Positions 46,838 to 64,000 of a DNA stretch of 64,000 nt are shown in pieces. Below the pieces are notes generated by a model. It was not told the origin of the DNA. It was given only the letters and a program-made list of their open reading frames with translations, and did not search any database. The stretch is from Diphasiastrum complanatum. Lineage: Eukaryota; Streptophyta; Lycopodiopsida; Lycopodiales; Lycopodiaceae. The DNA lies in NCBI GenBank assembly GCA_029204225.1, contig CM055100.1:439001-503000 (forward strand), read 5' to 3'. The translations under genes and the position numbers were made by a program. Each line of letters begins with the position of its first letter. Position 1 is the first letter of the stretch.

Positions 46838-47949
46838 CACAATGCTCATCATGAGAGACGTACACCCAAGCTAGATCTACCAAAGTTTGACGATAGTTCA
46901 GACCCTCAAAGATTTTTGCAAATATTTGAGAATGCATGTGATGTGAATGGCGAAACAACTCCTGATGCTATGGTCCAATTGTTTTCGATGACTATGATTG
47001 CTAAGGCACATGATTGGTTTTTCAACCTTGATCGTGAAGATAAGACAGACTGGTCAATCTTGAAAGAGTCCTTTATCAAGCGTTTTAAGCCCTTTCACTT
47101 GATCGAGAGTCCTTTTGTCAAATTGAGTAACATCAAGATGGCAAAGGATGAACGTGTACAAGACTATATCGAGCGTTTCAAATGCCTCAAAAGTCAAGTA
47201 CAGGAACAACCCTCCAAACAGATGCTCATCATCTGGTTCCTAGTCGGACTTCCAAGATGGATTAGATGCGAGCTTAAATTCAATGATGAATATATGAGCC
47301 TAAACTTAGCTATGTCTGATGCCATCAAGGAAGACAACGAAGGATCAGATGTTGACGAATCTAGGGAAAGGCGAGCACCACGCGCTCCTGTCCATGAGTC
47401 AAAGCCGATTGAGGACACCCGAGATCAGCTTTGAAAATCCCAGTTGGAGTTGCTTAGTAAGCAACATCAAATACAGATGGAGAAACTCACCAATGAGTTT
47501 CAAGCTACCCTGAAGTCTATCCAAAGCAATATGCATGGTCAGCCAAACCTTGCACAGGTACCTTATAGACGAAAAACAATATGGTGCCCACACTGCCAGG
47601 CTACGCATCAGTTGATGCTTGTCCTTCATATCGACGTATCCAAGCACATACAGTTCAACAATATGAAGAACACCCTTCACAATCTGGAAATGCCTTGTCT
47701 TGTCATGAATATCCACCTGAAAGTCCAGAACCATTAGCCATACAAGATGGCTATGCTGTTATACAAGGGCCACTGCACACCAGATGTTTCATCTGTGGTG
47801 AAACTGGCCACTTCATGGTTGATTGTCCAGTTAAGACCCAATACCATGTTGAGTGTCCTGACTGTATCAGAAAACACAATTTCAAAGACTGTCCGAAACA
47901 ACCAACTACGATCCTACCTGCCCATCACGTCAGTTATGAATCCCGATAG
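46838..47949 (+). pseudogene. Gypsy gag with tandem zinc knuckles, frameshifted
   Basis: Retrotransposon gag domain: PKLDLPKFDDSSDPQRFLQI, MTMIAKAHDWFFNLDRED, SFIKRFKPFHLIESPFVKLS, DERVQDYIERFKCLKSQVQ, MLIIWFLVGLPRWIRCELK. It ends at a TGA (47434), then continues in other frames to two CCHC-type knuckles near 47785-47895 (CFICGETGHFMVDC and the imperfect CPDCIRKHNFKDC). The capsid part would be about 200 residues. The frame between capsid and knuckles is shifted at least twice. Confidence 0.8.
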
Positions 47950-49384
47950 GATCTTCACGACAACAACACGAGCACCATAGCAACCAACAGTTAAACCTGC
48001 TGTTCAATCGAGAAGTTTCTTGTGAACTTCTACATTATCGCACAATATACCAGCTCCAAAATGTCAGAAGACACTAATATGAAATGAGTCCTTATCGAAA
48101 GAAAAATGAACCTAATATTCCGTCATTAGCTACAATGTTCAATCAAGAGCAACCTCCAAAGGGAATTGACAATCTTTCTCCCTTTCTACAACCTCAAATC
48201 TATTTGTCTTTCCACATGCTGATAAGATTTCCAATGTGCCAATACACAATATTTCTCGGATTCGAAAATCTAGATAGAGATTTGGTTCTGAATCTCTTGT
48301 TCGCAGAGGTCCTCAGGACATAGTACCTCAATAATACCTGCATCTCAAGCTATATCTTACAACATCTGCTATCAATGATGGTAGATTTTAGTGTCACCAA
48401 CCTTGCCTTGTTTTGACAAGGGCATATGAGAGTAAGTTTCCTTACTCTACGAACAATGGAATATTTCAACTATCAAGGTACATTATCAATGTTGATGAAT
48501 ACAAGTTTTGTTTGACAAGTGCTATATAGTTCTCACTCTCTGTAACGTTTGTTTATTTCCTTGTTTCTCTTCACCAGTTTTGTGTGATTGATTTTTTCTT
48601 GAGGAATAGCTATTGCACGAGAGTCTTCTGTAGAGCATCTCCAGAACACATTTTCATTCATCTATCCATCTTCGGATTTCCTTGTACAGCAGTTTAGGAT
48701 TTTTGAGACATATGAGAAATCCATGTCAAATTAGAGTTGATTTATGCATCTCATTACCATATTTATCTTCGAGTCAACTACAACAAGATCGAAACAAATT
48801 TAGTTAAAATTTGTTCAATCTTTAGTCCAATCGCATGTTCAACGAGTTTCAACTACGTGTTCCACACGCCGATCCAATCCTAAACATGAACAGTTACCAA
48901 CAACAACATCCCCACCAACAGATTTTATTGGGGGGGGGGGGGGGAGAGTGGATTTGCTTGGATCCACTGGAGCAGCCACATTGCCATCAACAACATCAAC
49001 AAGATCGACAGCCAAGGTCACAAGTCAAATATGAAAAAGACAAAGCTAAAGAAGACAGATGGGTAATCCAAAAAGACTCAATCAAAAGAAGTACCCCAGT
49101 CACGACAAAGATCCTTCAAAAAGGGAAACACAAGCATTGGGAAATCAGTCTCCTTCTTCAACCAACCTCTCGTCATACATCTACATCCATTCTCATGCCT
49201 ATCGCCCAAACCATCTACCGTTGTCACTACCACCCTTCCTTCCATCTGTTTGTTTATCATCAATTTACTATTCTTCTGAGAAATCCCAAGTTTTTTATAG
49301 TCCTACCGAAGTAGTTGAAAGATCATTGCAAATGTCTTGCGGAGACAAATTGCCACCTACAATGGTTGATCAGTCAAACGAAGA
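47950..49384 (+). other. Internal gypsy region without pol, with G15 tract
   Basis: No RT, RNase H or integrase motif in any frame. 48835-49314 holds a Gln/His-rich open stretch (NSYQQQHPHQQILLGG). A run of 15 G lies at 48930-48944. The text from 48990 on recurs inverted at about 61500-61860 in the second copy, so it belongs to the element. Confidence 0.6.
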
Positions 49385-49558
49385 CCTAAGAAGCAAGTGA
49401 AGCAGCTAGAAGAAATAAAGAGAAAGATTCAAGAAGCTGAGGAGGAAAGGAGAAAACTTAGGCAACAGTTAAGTCAAATCAGTCTTGATCAAAAGAAACT
49501 CTCTAAAGCAATGATAGTTAAATCCCCTCTTATGAAGCCCAAAGAGATCCAAAAGTAA
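49385..49558 (+). other. Coiled-coil coding remnant of the gypsy element
   Basis: A frame reading KKQVKQLEEIKRKIQEAEEE, RRKLRQQLSQISLDQKKLSK and ending PKEIQK then TAA is strongly heptad-like. The inverted second copy keeps a related stretch at about 61325-61450 on the minus strand, so an accessory coiled-coil frame near the 3' end is a family trait. The upstream start is lost in a frame change near 49380. Confidence 0.55.
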
Positions 49559-50446
49559 CGGATCAAAAGAAAGAGCTGCAGAAAAAAAAAGATGAAGACA
49601 ACGTGAACCTGCAAATAAAGTGATCTCCTCACCTAACAAGTGGTGGTTGAAGCTCGACATTGCAAGGGCCGTTTCTACCACCAAATTTTTGATGATGAGT
49701 CCATCCCCTTGAGACTGATAACCAAAATTTGTGCTACCTATCAGAAAAGAGCATCGACAAGACTGGAACCTTTTATATCTCAAGAACCAGTGTGAATTAA
49801 CCCTTGCATGACTGGCAACAACTCCAGGGTACTGTCCCAAACCTGCATAGAAGCTTGCAAGAGTTAGTTCCAAGTGGATTGTAAAAATCAGAGAAAAATC
49901 ATAAAAAATTCAAATAACCTTTGAAAAAATCCAAAAAAATTCAAATCTTCTTAAGAACTCTTGCAAAGCCCTTTGAAGTTCCATCTCAGTGAGACCAGGA
50001 CACAGAGAAGCTTGTGAGAATTAGTTTGATGTCTAAGTGCCTGTGCAAGAGTTCTTCAACTGAGAAAAGAATTGCAAAAATGCCCAGAAGCAATATGGAG
50101 GATACAACCTCCCAGAAGTTAGAATCTGCCTAGAAACTAGAAGTGAAATCATCCATGGCAGATGCAACGAAAGAAAGAGACACGAGGAAATAATTCGAGC
50201 ATGCAAGTTATGAAGCTGCTGAGAGCTCTCCAATTTTGAGAATGTCAACCACCTATAGCAATAAGACATTCTGATCCAATGGCGGCAATTTGTGAAAACA
50301 ATTTTTGTGATAAAGACTGGCGACAATAAGCACTTGGTTTTATGCAAGCGAACGAGGATCTACGCTTTTCCAAGTGACAATCGAAGATGCCAATGCAAAG
50401 CGAAGCAATATCATCCAATATGGGTTGCAGTGGGTCCTGCAACACA
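49559..50446 (+). other. Gypsy 3' internal region
   Basis: No protein is recognised. The segment 50255-50345 (CAATTTGTGAAAACAATTTT, AATAAGCACTTGGTTTTATG) recurs inverted at 60780-60860, marking it as element sequence. Confidence 0.5.
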
Positions 50447-50461
50447 TTAGGGGTGGGATGA
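50447..50461 (+). promoter_or_regulatory. Polypurine tract
   Basis: TTAGGGGTGGGATGA abuts the 3' LTR start TGTTGGATG. Confidence 0.75.
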
Positions 50462-51547
50462 TGTTGGATGATTCTGACGAATCCCCAAAATACTCGACCA
50501 GAGTTACCCAAGAGCATCTCTCACCTTTAGACCGAGGAGGTCTCTGAGAAGACGAGACAAATGAAGACTGTGAGCTGAGGAATACTAGTTAATACTGTCA
50601 AGTAGAAACTATGTAAGCCTCATGGTGAATTCCGAAAGATGGAATGACCATGTAGAAACTAGTATTTCTAGGCAAATGTAATAAATGCAAGTAGAACCCT
50701 CTTAAAGAAAGTAGAGTGAGCCACCTTTTGATGGTGACCTCTAGTGGAGGGCAATATTCCACTTGTAATTTGTGAAATGTGGAAATTCCACTAGGATGCC
50801 ACCTAAGGAGCTCTCTTGCTTATTTAAGAGACTCCCTCTTTGTGAATAGGAGCTTTTTGTGTATTGTATCAACTCCATGCTGAAATGAGAAGAGCCTCCA
50901 TGAGTTAGATGCATCTATTGAGCTCCTTGATCATGATGGTTTTCTTGAGTGATGCCCCCTATGATCATGCCCTTCCATTCATATTGTGTGTGGTTGTGGA
51001 TTTAGAGTGGATTAGTTTTCTTGCTTTCCTAGTTGTGGTTTAGATTTCATGTTTTCTTGTGGATTAATGTAGGAGCCAACATTCAAGTAAACTAAATAGG
51101 CTAGAAATGTGGCATAAATCTTGCATATTCCCTAACATTCTAGTTCTTGATATTCTTGGGATGTCCAAGAATCAAAAGACTGGTTGGTTTCTTGATTCTT
51201 GGACTTCTAACATGCTGTAGATTAGTTCTTGTTTCTTGTTTTGTCAATTTATGCAAGTAAAGTAGTGTAGGATCTTATTTTAGTTCATTTTGCAGCAAAG
51301 TAGAAGTAGAATTTCATTGTTTGTTCAACGGATCTGCACACTGATTTTATGGTTAAACGTTTTGGCATGTATGAGTGGTTGTTTATGCATGTGCATTAGT
51401 TCAAGAGTGACTTCCCTGGATTGTCCTCTGATAGGCAGGACAATACTACAATGATTATCAGCCCCTTCTGCCTAATCTGGGCCTTAAAACAAGAAAGAAA
51501 CAAAGAAGACTAGTAAACAAATTCTATAGGCTCTAAAGATGTCAACA
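50462..51547 (+). repeat. 3' LTR of the non-autonomous gypsy element
   Basis: 1086 bp, TGTTGGATGATTCTGACG to GATGTCAACA, followed by the right TACAT copy. Longer than the 5' LTR because of one ~105-bp segment. Confidence 0.9.
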
Positions 51548-51552
51548 TACAT
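51548..51552. other. Target-site duplication, right copy (TACAT)
   Basis: Matches 44404-44408 exactly. Confidence 0.9.
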
Positions 51553-52079
51553 GTACATTGTAATTTAGTTATTCATAAGGATGAATCAGTGTATAAGAAT
51601 TTATGAACATAATACACCAAAACTACCAAAATGAACATAATCCATGTCCCACCATAACCAACAGTACCATAATGAACATATAACATAGAACCAGAACTAC
51701 CAAAATCATTATAATCTATGTCTCACCTAAATACTAGAGGTTAATTCCTTCTAAGCGAAAAAGTGTGGGACTTGAATTATGAAAATGAGCAACAATGGTA
51801 GCTGAATTCTAGGAAATGCTATAGATCACCACTAAACTATTCCCACTTCTTTCCATTGAATACTTGCAAGGACCATATTAAAAAGGTGAATTGATCAACA
51901 ATAAATAGAAGGAAAAGAATTGCAAGTTCTCCACTGTTTCAATAAGCTTAATAAAGGTGTCATAAGGGCAATTTTTTTAGTAAATGATAGAATTGGGTGA
52001 ATCCATACTTGGAGAAGAAGGCAGTAAATTGGATGAAGTGTTCAATTTTAGCATTTGAAAATAAAAAATGAAGAGCATT
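51553..52079. repeat. Spacer with short repeats
   Basis: 51600-51730 repeats CATAATCCATGTC and ACCATAA/ACTACCAAAAT words. No gene is seen. Confidence 0.4.
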
Positions 52080-52760
52080 TTGATGGGAAATGAGCTATGG
52101 GACATTGTTATTGGGGCGGAACAATGCCCAAACACAACTCTGGCTTATATGCACTCATTCAATAAGAGGGCCTAAAAGGCCCTATCCTTGATCAATTTGG
52201 CCATGAAGGATCATGTCATTGCCCATATTAGTGATGTCATAATGGCGAGAGGCACTTGGGAAGCGCATAGAGCACAATTTCAAATTGCAAATCCTTCATG
52301 AATGATGTTCTAAGGACCAAATAGATTGGTATCTCCAAGGAGAAAAATGAAGAGGTAGGATCATTTTTCACGCAAATCAAGGAGTTAATAAGCCAATTGA
52401 CTAAAATTGGTGAGCCAATAAGAGTTGTGGAGTTAGTACACACGACAATGAGTAGCCTATCATAAAATATTCAAATGTTTGCGAGCGACGTTCCATCAAG
52501 AGAAAGGCTACTAACATTCAAGGATGCTCAAGACATCTTGTTGTACAAAGAACGAAGGCAAGAAGTGGTAAAATCTCAAAAACTGTCATAATAAGATCAA
52601 GCAATGCTAGCCAAAGAAAAACACAAGTTCAAGAAATTCCCAAAGAAATCCAATGCAGAAGATGATGATCAATGATCCTCATCAGGCAAGAAGAAAAAAG
52701 ACAAATGTTTTTATTGCGGACACTGGGAGATTGCCACAAGAATAAGGTCGATACACTATC
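52080..52760 (+). pseudogene. Eroded Copia gag
   Basis: Plus-strand UBN2-like gag in several broken frames: LWDIVIGAEQCPN, AMKDHVIAHISDVIMARGTW, FFTQIKELISQLTKIGEPIR, LLTFKDAQDILLYKERRQE. A truncated knuckle KDKCFYCGHWEI ends it at about 52735. At least four stops occur. No LTR or later domains are seen. Confidence 0.7.
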
Positions 52761-53735
52761 AAATGCTCTTCTGTCTACCTCCTAAGTGGTAACATGCCTT
52801 TGTTTAATTTCGATTACAATTTTCCAAGGCTCCTTTTTTGGCAAGATGTTTTTCATGTTTTATTTTCAAACTGTATAATTGAAAATGCCATCCAACTTAC
52901 TCACTTCGCCCGAGACTGATTTTTTCAAATTAGCCATGCTTACTTGTATTTCCTCACATTTAGGGTTTTTATCACTCAATGAGCATAATGATAAAAATTT
53001 ACCAGAATATCGGCTTGCAAAAATGAGAATAAGCCGCAGATTTATCCAGCTTGGCTACTCTTAGAATGCAAAATGACAATTGAGCCTCCATCTAGGAGGA
53101 TGCATGCACTTTTAAGAAGAATTAAACATCAAGTGAGGGCAATACTCACACCTTACAATCACAAGCATTTCTCACCTATCCCTTCACGTAGCAATTGAAC
53201 CTGCGTCTTTGAGAATGTAGTGACTACTCTTTCCAGTTCAACTACTCAAAAACTCACCAACCTTAACTGTTGGAAGATGCAACAATCTCAACTAATGGAA
53301 GATGCATAATTGATTCTTGTAATCTCCAAGTTGCAAAGGTGGGCATGCATCTACGAGAATGCAAGCACTTTCAAAAAATCAAAGATCAAGCAAGTACAAC
53401 ATTCACTTTTCAATCACAAGCATTTCTCACCTACCCTTCAAGCTAGTTATCATTACAAAGAAGGGTGGCCGGCCAGCCAGCCAGCCACCTTCCTCTTAGA
53501 CTTTATGAGCAATATTTTAGAGTCCGTTGTTGAATGAAAACTAACCCGTGCGTCAACCGCAGTTACAGTAACCCTAACACGGGTCAGTCTTGGATCGTTA
53601 GGTGGAAGTCCTTTCTCATTTATTATATTTTCACGTTCGCTCGATTCATTCATTCTCAAGCCACTGAAACTCCAAGCTCGATCCATCGATCTGCTCAATT
53701 TAGCGAAGGAGGAGCGATATTGTTCGAAGGCAGCA
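52761..53735. other. Adenosine kinase upstream region with a diverged direct repeat
   Basis: Contains the promoter and 5' untranslated region of the downstream gene. A ~120-bp block, with GCATGCA(C/T), CAATCACAAGCATTTCTCAC and CTACCCTTCA words, occurs at 53070-53190 and again at 53325-53450. A CCAG repeat (GGCCAGCCAGCCAGCC) lies near 53470. No clear TATA box could be assigned. Confidence 0.5.
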
Positions 53736-59740
<6,005 letters not shown>

Positions 59741-60560
59741 CTCTCTAATTATGCCTTACGAAAACACTTGTTTTAAACGTAAGATTTCTCCCCTCAATGT
59801 TTTAATCAATTGACATGATTAATTTTCTCTAGAGAGAATTTCCATCATTTATCCTGCTGTTGAAATTGGCAAGAGTGCCAGGTCTCAAGTCAAGTTCCAT
59901 AAATTGGGTGGGGCTTGGTTTGTGCTGGAGTTCGTATACAACAAGCATTTGTAACTTCAGTTTTCCTGTCTACTTTAGATAACTTGCATACAGATGCAAA
60001 GGAAGAGATACACGTTCAATGATTGAGAAATGTTATAATTCATATCCCTGTAGCAATTACAGCTATTCTTATCAATCAAGGAATTGATTTACTTGTTGGC
60101 TTCTCTTTTCATAAAGTGAATCTCCAAGTTTTGCATGTGTATAAGCTTAATGGTGAGAGAGTCAATGTTTGCACTGACATTTTGGCATTAATGTATGTAG
60201 AAACTGTTGATGACAAATTTTACGATTTGAAAGTTTGTTGGAATCTAATTTGGTTTCTTATAGCTGACCTACATGTCTTGAATTCATTTCATATATCCGA
60301 AGAAGTTTCTCAGAACAGAATGTAGATACGCTGAACTCATGTTTTTAAGTATATTCTGTTTAAAATTTACTCATGCCATCTAAATCCATAGATATGTTGA
60401 GCGAGAGTGATTGTTGACACTGCTATGAAGCTTACTTTTTGAGGATCACAGTCTTCATTTATAAACAAAGATGTAGATATACGTCAAGGGACATGTTATT
60501 AAAGTTCTTACCTCAAGGGACATGTAACCAAATTTCTTACCTCAAGGACACTGGTAAGTG
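59741..60560 (+). other. ADK 3' flank with ~30-bp tandem repeat
   Basis: Contains the 3' untranslated region. A polyadenylation signal could not be chosen with confidence. At 60482-60555 the unit CCTCAAGGGACATGTAACCA (with TTCTTA) occurs about three times with small changes. Confidence 0.55.
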
Positions 60561-62379
60561 ATGCTCATTTGTGCATCTGAACATTTTTGTGTCTTTTAAT
60601 AATCATGGAAGCTGATCTGTTTTCAATCAACGTAGTAGGTTTGTAGTTTATGAAGATTTCAACTGCAGAGCTTACCAAACGTTCATAGATTGTTGTTGTT
60701 ATTATTTGTTGCATATTATATGGAGGAGACAGCATCATGTTAAAGACTTCGAAGATGTTTCTTAGCTTGCCTTTAAATGAGCGCTTGCATAAAACCAAGT
60801 GCTTATTGTTGTCGATCATTACCACAAAATTGTTTTTGCAAACTACCACAATTTAACCAAAATGTCCTATTGTCGCAAATGGTTGCTTTCTTCAAAATTG
60901 GAGAGCTCCCAACAGCTTTACAACCTTGCATGCTTGAGTTCTTCCTTTTTGTTTTTTTTGTCTTTTTTTTTTTGCATCTGCCATGGATGGTTTCACTTCT
61001 AGTTCCTTGGCAGATTCTAACTTCTGAGAGGTTTGTATCCTCCATTTGCTTCTGGGTGTTTCCTCAGTTCTTCTCTCAGTTGAAGTTCCAGTCTTGTCGA
61101 TGCTCTTTTCTTGATGAGAAGAGGAGAATCTTTGATTGGCAGGTTGCACAAACCTTGGGTTATCAGTCTTCAAGGGAATGGACTTATCATCAAATGCAGG
61201 CTCACGGTTGTCTTTATCTTTTTCTTTTCTGCAGCTCTGTCTTCCTTTGATCCATTACTTTTGGATCTCTTAAGGCTTTATAGGAGGGGATTCGACTATC
61301 ATTGCTCTAGAGAGTTTCTTTTGATCAAGGTAAATTTGACTCATCTGTTGCTTAAGTTTTATCCTTTCCTCCTCAACTTCTTGGCTCTTTCTCTTTATTT
61401 TTTTCTAGCTGCTTCGTCTACTTTCTTAATCTTCTTATTTCTTTCTGGCTGACCAACCAATGTAGGTAGTAGTTGGTCTCCACAAACACTTGCAATGATC
61501 TCTCAATTGCTTCGATAAGACTATCAAGGTCTAAAAACTGGGGATTTCTCATATGGATAACGAGATGATGGAAAAACAGAGAAATGGAAGGGTGGTGGTG
61601 GTGACATCGGTAGATGGTGTGGATGATAGAATAGACATGCGAGTGGATGAAGAAGAAGATTGATTTTCCAATACTTGTACTTCTTATCTTCTGAAGGATC
61701 TTCGTCATGACTGGAGTACTTCTTCTGATTTAGTCTCTTTGGATTGTCCATCTGTCTTCGAAGCCTTGTCATTTTCGTCTTTAGTTTTGTGACCTTTGTC
61801 GATTTTGCTCACATTGTTGCTGGCAATGTGGCTGCTCCAATGGATGCCTGCAAATCCACTCTCTCTTTCCCAAAAAAATCTGTTGGTGGGGATGTTATTA
61901 TTGGTAATTTGCATGCTATTTTTATCAACCTTGCTACAGTTGACTCAAAAGCTAATATGGCAATGAAATGCAGGAATCAACTCTGAAGTGATATGGATTT
62001 TAGAGATTCGGAAGATGCACAAAAATCCTAATCTCTCTACAAGGTGATCTGGAGATAGATAGATGAATAGAAAATCTGTTCTTGAGATACTCTACAATGA
62101 TGACTCATATGCAGTAGTTATTTTGCATGGAAAAATCAATTTCACAAAAAAAATAATGAAAAACATGGAAAGATATCGACGCGACAGAGAGTTGATAATT
62201 GTATGGCACTTGTCAATTTTTATTATTATTAATCCACATTTATGTTGCACCTTGATAATGGCAATTCAAATTCATTTTGTTATATCTAGTTGTTGGAAAT
62301 CTCATCAGAAAGTGGAAAGACATATAGATTTGAGGTTGCAGGAGCACAGAGAAAATTTCAATTCGTTGGGAGAGTTGCT

Positions 62380-62960
62380 CTTGTTTGGGAATAGAAGCAG
62401 ATTATGGAATATTGGGTATCCTTGTTCAGCTTCGATTCATGGATAGCACAATGTGCTTTTCATTTCCTAGATTCACCAACATTGGATCCTTCATCTTCCT
62501 CCTGGATGGCATCAGACATAGCTAACTTTAAGCTCGTATATTCATCATTGGATCTAAGCTCGCGTCTAATCCATCTCGGAAGTTCGACTAAGAACCAAAT
62601 GATGAGCATCTGTTCGATGGGCTATTCTTGTACTTGACCTTTAAAACGTTTAAAATGCTCGATATAGTCATATATGCATTTGTCTTTTGCCATCTTGATA
62701 TTACTCAACTTGACAGAAGGACTCTCTATCAAACGAAAGGGTTTGAAATGTTTGATAAAGGAATCTTTTAATACAAACCAATCTATCTTATATTTATGAT
62801 TGAGGTTAAGAACTAGTCACGTGCTTTAGCAATCATGGTCATTAAAAACAATTGGACCTTAGTGTTGTTGGATGTTTTGCCATAAATGTCACATGCATTC
62901 TCAAATATTTGCAAGAATCTTTGAGGTCCGAACTACCATCAAACTTGGATAGATCTAACT
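62380..62960 (-). pseudogene. Gypsy gag remnant, inverted copy
   Basis: On the minus strand it shows the same gag text as 46900-47400: segments equivalent to FKPFRLIESPSVKLSNIKMA, RFKRFKGQVQE and MLIIWFLVELPRWIR, and DPSSSSWMASDIANFKL on the opposite strand. The frame is broken by stops. The knuckle region is not preserved clearly. Confidence 0.7.
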
Positions 62961-63409
62961 TGGGTGTTCATGTTTCAAGATGAGCTCCCTGAGTAGCAAA
63001 AGCTCCATTTAGATGTGTTGTGGCCTGTGATGAGTCAACACCATGGAAATGGGCTTGTGCATGTGAAGATTCGGCTCTATGAGGTTCTCGGCTCTTGAAT
63101 GGATTTGTCGAAGGCTCATGGACGTGTGATTTCATTCTAGAGGACCTATGACATCGGATTTCGTTAGACGTAGGAGACACTATTTCTAGTGGATAATCGT
63201 CTGTGGGATCAGTATGGTGTTCCATTGGGTAAGATTGTGTTTCTGATTTTTTTTTCTGGGCTAGTAGTTCGGTCAAGGTGGAGACTCGGGATCATAATGG
63301 TGTTCCATTGGTGTAAGGTGTGTTTTTTGATTTTTTTTTTCCTTTTTTTTTTTTTTGAGGTCTTAGCTCGGTCAAGGTGGAGACTTGGTCAAAAATTGAT
63401 GTGTGGGCA

Positions 63410-63780
63410 GGACTCAGCTCGGTCTTAGAGACAGGAATCGGCTCGGTCGAGATCGAAGAGACGTGACTATGCTCGGTCGAGATCTGAGAGACAAGACTCA
63501 GCTCGATCGAGATCTGAGAGACACGACGATCGAGATCTCAGAGACAAGACTCGACTTGGATGGGAGTGATGGTGTCGGCTCGGTCGAGATGGAAGTTAGC
63601 GTGACTCGGTCGAGATGGGAGTTAGTATGACTCGGTTGAGATTGGGAGACGAAGGACTCGGTCGAAGTGTGAGGGGAGGCTTGGTCAAAGACAGAGTTGA
63701 AAGACTTGGTTGAGATTTGAGTGTGCACGGACTCGGTCAAAATTTGAGTGCGTAGGGATTTGGTCGAGACTGTTAGTGAA
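63410..63780 (-). repeat. Leader minisatellite of the inverted gypsy copy
   Basis: Units of about 26-32 bp containing CTCGGTCGAGAT(C/G) and GAGAGACAAGACTC, the reverse complement of the TCTCGACCGA(G/C) unit at 45715-46385. Copy number and unit length differ from the first element, so the array has diverged independently. Confidence 0.8.
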
Positions 63781-63873
63781 CTAGGAGGCGTGGAGGATTT
63801 GGTGAGTGTTGTGTGTAGGGTGTGTGGGTGCAAAGCATGGTCAAGATCGTGATGGAGTTGTTGAGAAATCTCT

Positions 63874-63885
63874 GCACCGATACCA
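63874..63885 (-). promoter_or_regulatory. Possible primer binding site of the inverted element
   Basis: The minus strand reads TGGTATCGGTGC one base inside a CCCAACA end. This looks like an LTR/primer-site junction of the Met-tRNA kind, but differs from the gypsy site of the first copy. Confidence 0.4.
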
Positions 63886-63886
63886 T

Positions 63887-64000
63887 TGTTGGGAGTGATC
63901 TCCTTTCCGATAAGGGTGCAGTGGATATCCAGACATGAATTGTTTCATCCTCTGATATCCGCTGTTGAGATTCTCACAGAAACAAACCATATGAAATTCG
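63887..64000 (-). repeat. Start of an LTR, cut by the window edge
   Basis: Begins TGTTGGGAGTGATCTCC on the plus strand, next to the primer-site-like sequence. It does not closely match the LTRs at 44409/50462, so the element may be a recombinant or carry a different LTR. Confidence 0.35.

Larger units (their letters stand above)
44409..51547 (+). mobile_element. Non-autonomous Ty3/gypsy element, gag without pol
   Basis: A 7139-bp element bounded by LTRs (44409-45388 and 50462-51547) and a perfect TACAT duplication. It has a primer-site-like TGGCACCGTTGCTGC after the 5' LTR, a 25-bp minisatellite, a gag region with zinc knuckles, a coiled-coil frame and a G-rich polypurine tract. No reverse transcriptase, RNase H or integrase motif was found in the ~2.5 kb between gag and the 3' LTR. 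This makes it a gag-only (TR-GAG-like) derivative that would depend on a relative for its enzymes. The LTRs differ by several indels, so the insertion is not recent. A second copy lies inverted at 60.6-64 kb. Confidence 0.9.
60561..64000 (-). mobile_element. Second copy of the non-autonomous gypsy family, inverted
   Basis: Reverse-complement relatives of the 44409-51547 element in the expected inverted order: the 3' internal segment at 60780-60900, the coiled-coil remnant at about 61325-61450, the 49000-49330 region at 61490-61870, gag at 62380-62960 and the leader minisatellite at about 63410-63780. A primer-site/LTR junction follows near 63886. The left end and 3' LTR were not located, and the right end leaves the window. 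Confidence 0.75.

Noticed and set aside
63403-63833. Arg/Asp-rich frame on the plus strand and Ser/Thr-rich frame on the minus strand
   Set aside because: Repeat artefacts of the inverted copy's minisatellite.

Overview
The window is nuclear DNA of a land plant. It holds one complete plant-type adenosine kinase gene in 13 exons and one plant nepenthesin-type aspartic protease. Most of the rest is nested LTR retrotransposons at different stages of decay, long CT/GA microsatellites and degenerate tandem repeats. Low gene density and old Copia and gypsy debris would fit a large-genome plant such as a gymnosperm, but nothing here fixes the species. No bacterial, plastid or CRISPR features were seen.

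Layout. 1-1.45 kb: decayed Copia gag/protease. 1.48-5.7 kb: decayed gypsy pol, split by a nearly pristine Copia element (5697-12127, minus strand) with 655-bp LTRs that differ at one base by eye and an intact 1317-residue polyprotein. 12.1-13.2 kb: the other flank of that insertion, with a TATA-like box and an unrecognised reading frame that has no usable ATG in its main part. 13.2-18.96 kb: an older, broken Copia element on the minus strand. 18.96-20.1 kb: a CT-rich mosaic with a ~706-bp internal duplication and a perfect hairpin. 20.6-22.25 kb: a degenerate reverse transcriptase that looks Penelope-like. 22.25-27.2 kb: a Copia relative whose pol region has lost its catalytic motifs but still holds a long open frame. 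28.1-29.9 kb: Copia and gypsy fragments plus a tRNA-like SINE. 30.7-32.4 kb: the aspartic protease (minus), with degenerate tandem repeats upstream. 34.9-36.3 kb: unrecognised exon-like blocks. 37.0-38.76 kb: a histone-H3/CENH3-like frame with a Ser/Pro-rich extension, directly followed by a degenerate, intron-containing Ulp1-type (C48) protease. 41.2-43.7 kb: Copia debris, an old LTR and a frameshifted SWIM zinc-finger reading frame (minus). 44.4-51.5 kb: a non-autonomous gypsy element bounded by a perfect TACAT target duplication, with gag but no pol. 53.7-59.7 kb: adenosine kinase. 60.6-64 kb: a second, inverted copy of the same non-autonomous family, running off the window.

The two cellular genes appear unrelated. 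Adenosine kinase serves purine salvage and the methyl cycle. The protease looks secretory or membrane-anchored. The adenosine kinase gene sits between inverted copies of one transposon family. The most unusual feature is the side-by-side histone-H3-like frame and Ulp1-like protease at 37-38.8 kb. I know of no described element with this pairing, but both parts are broken, so this is a lead and not an established system.
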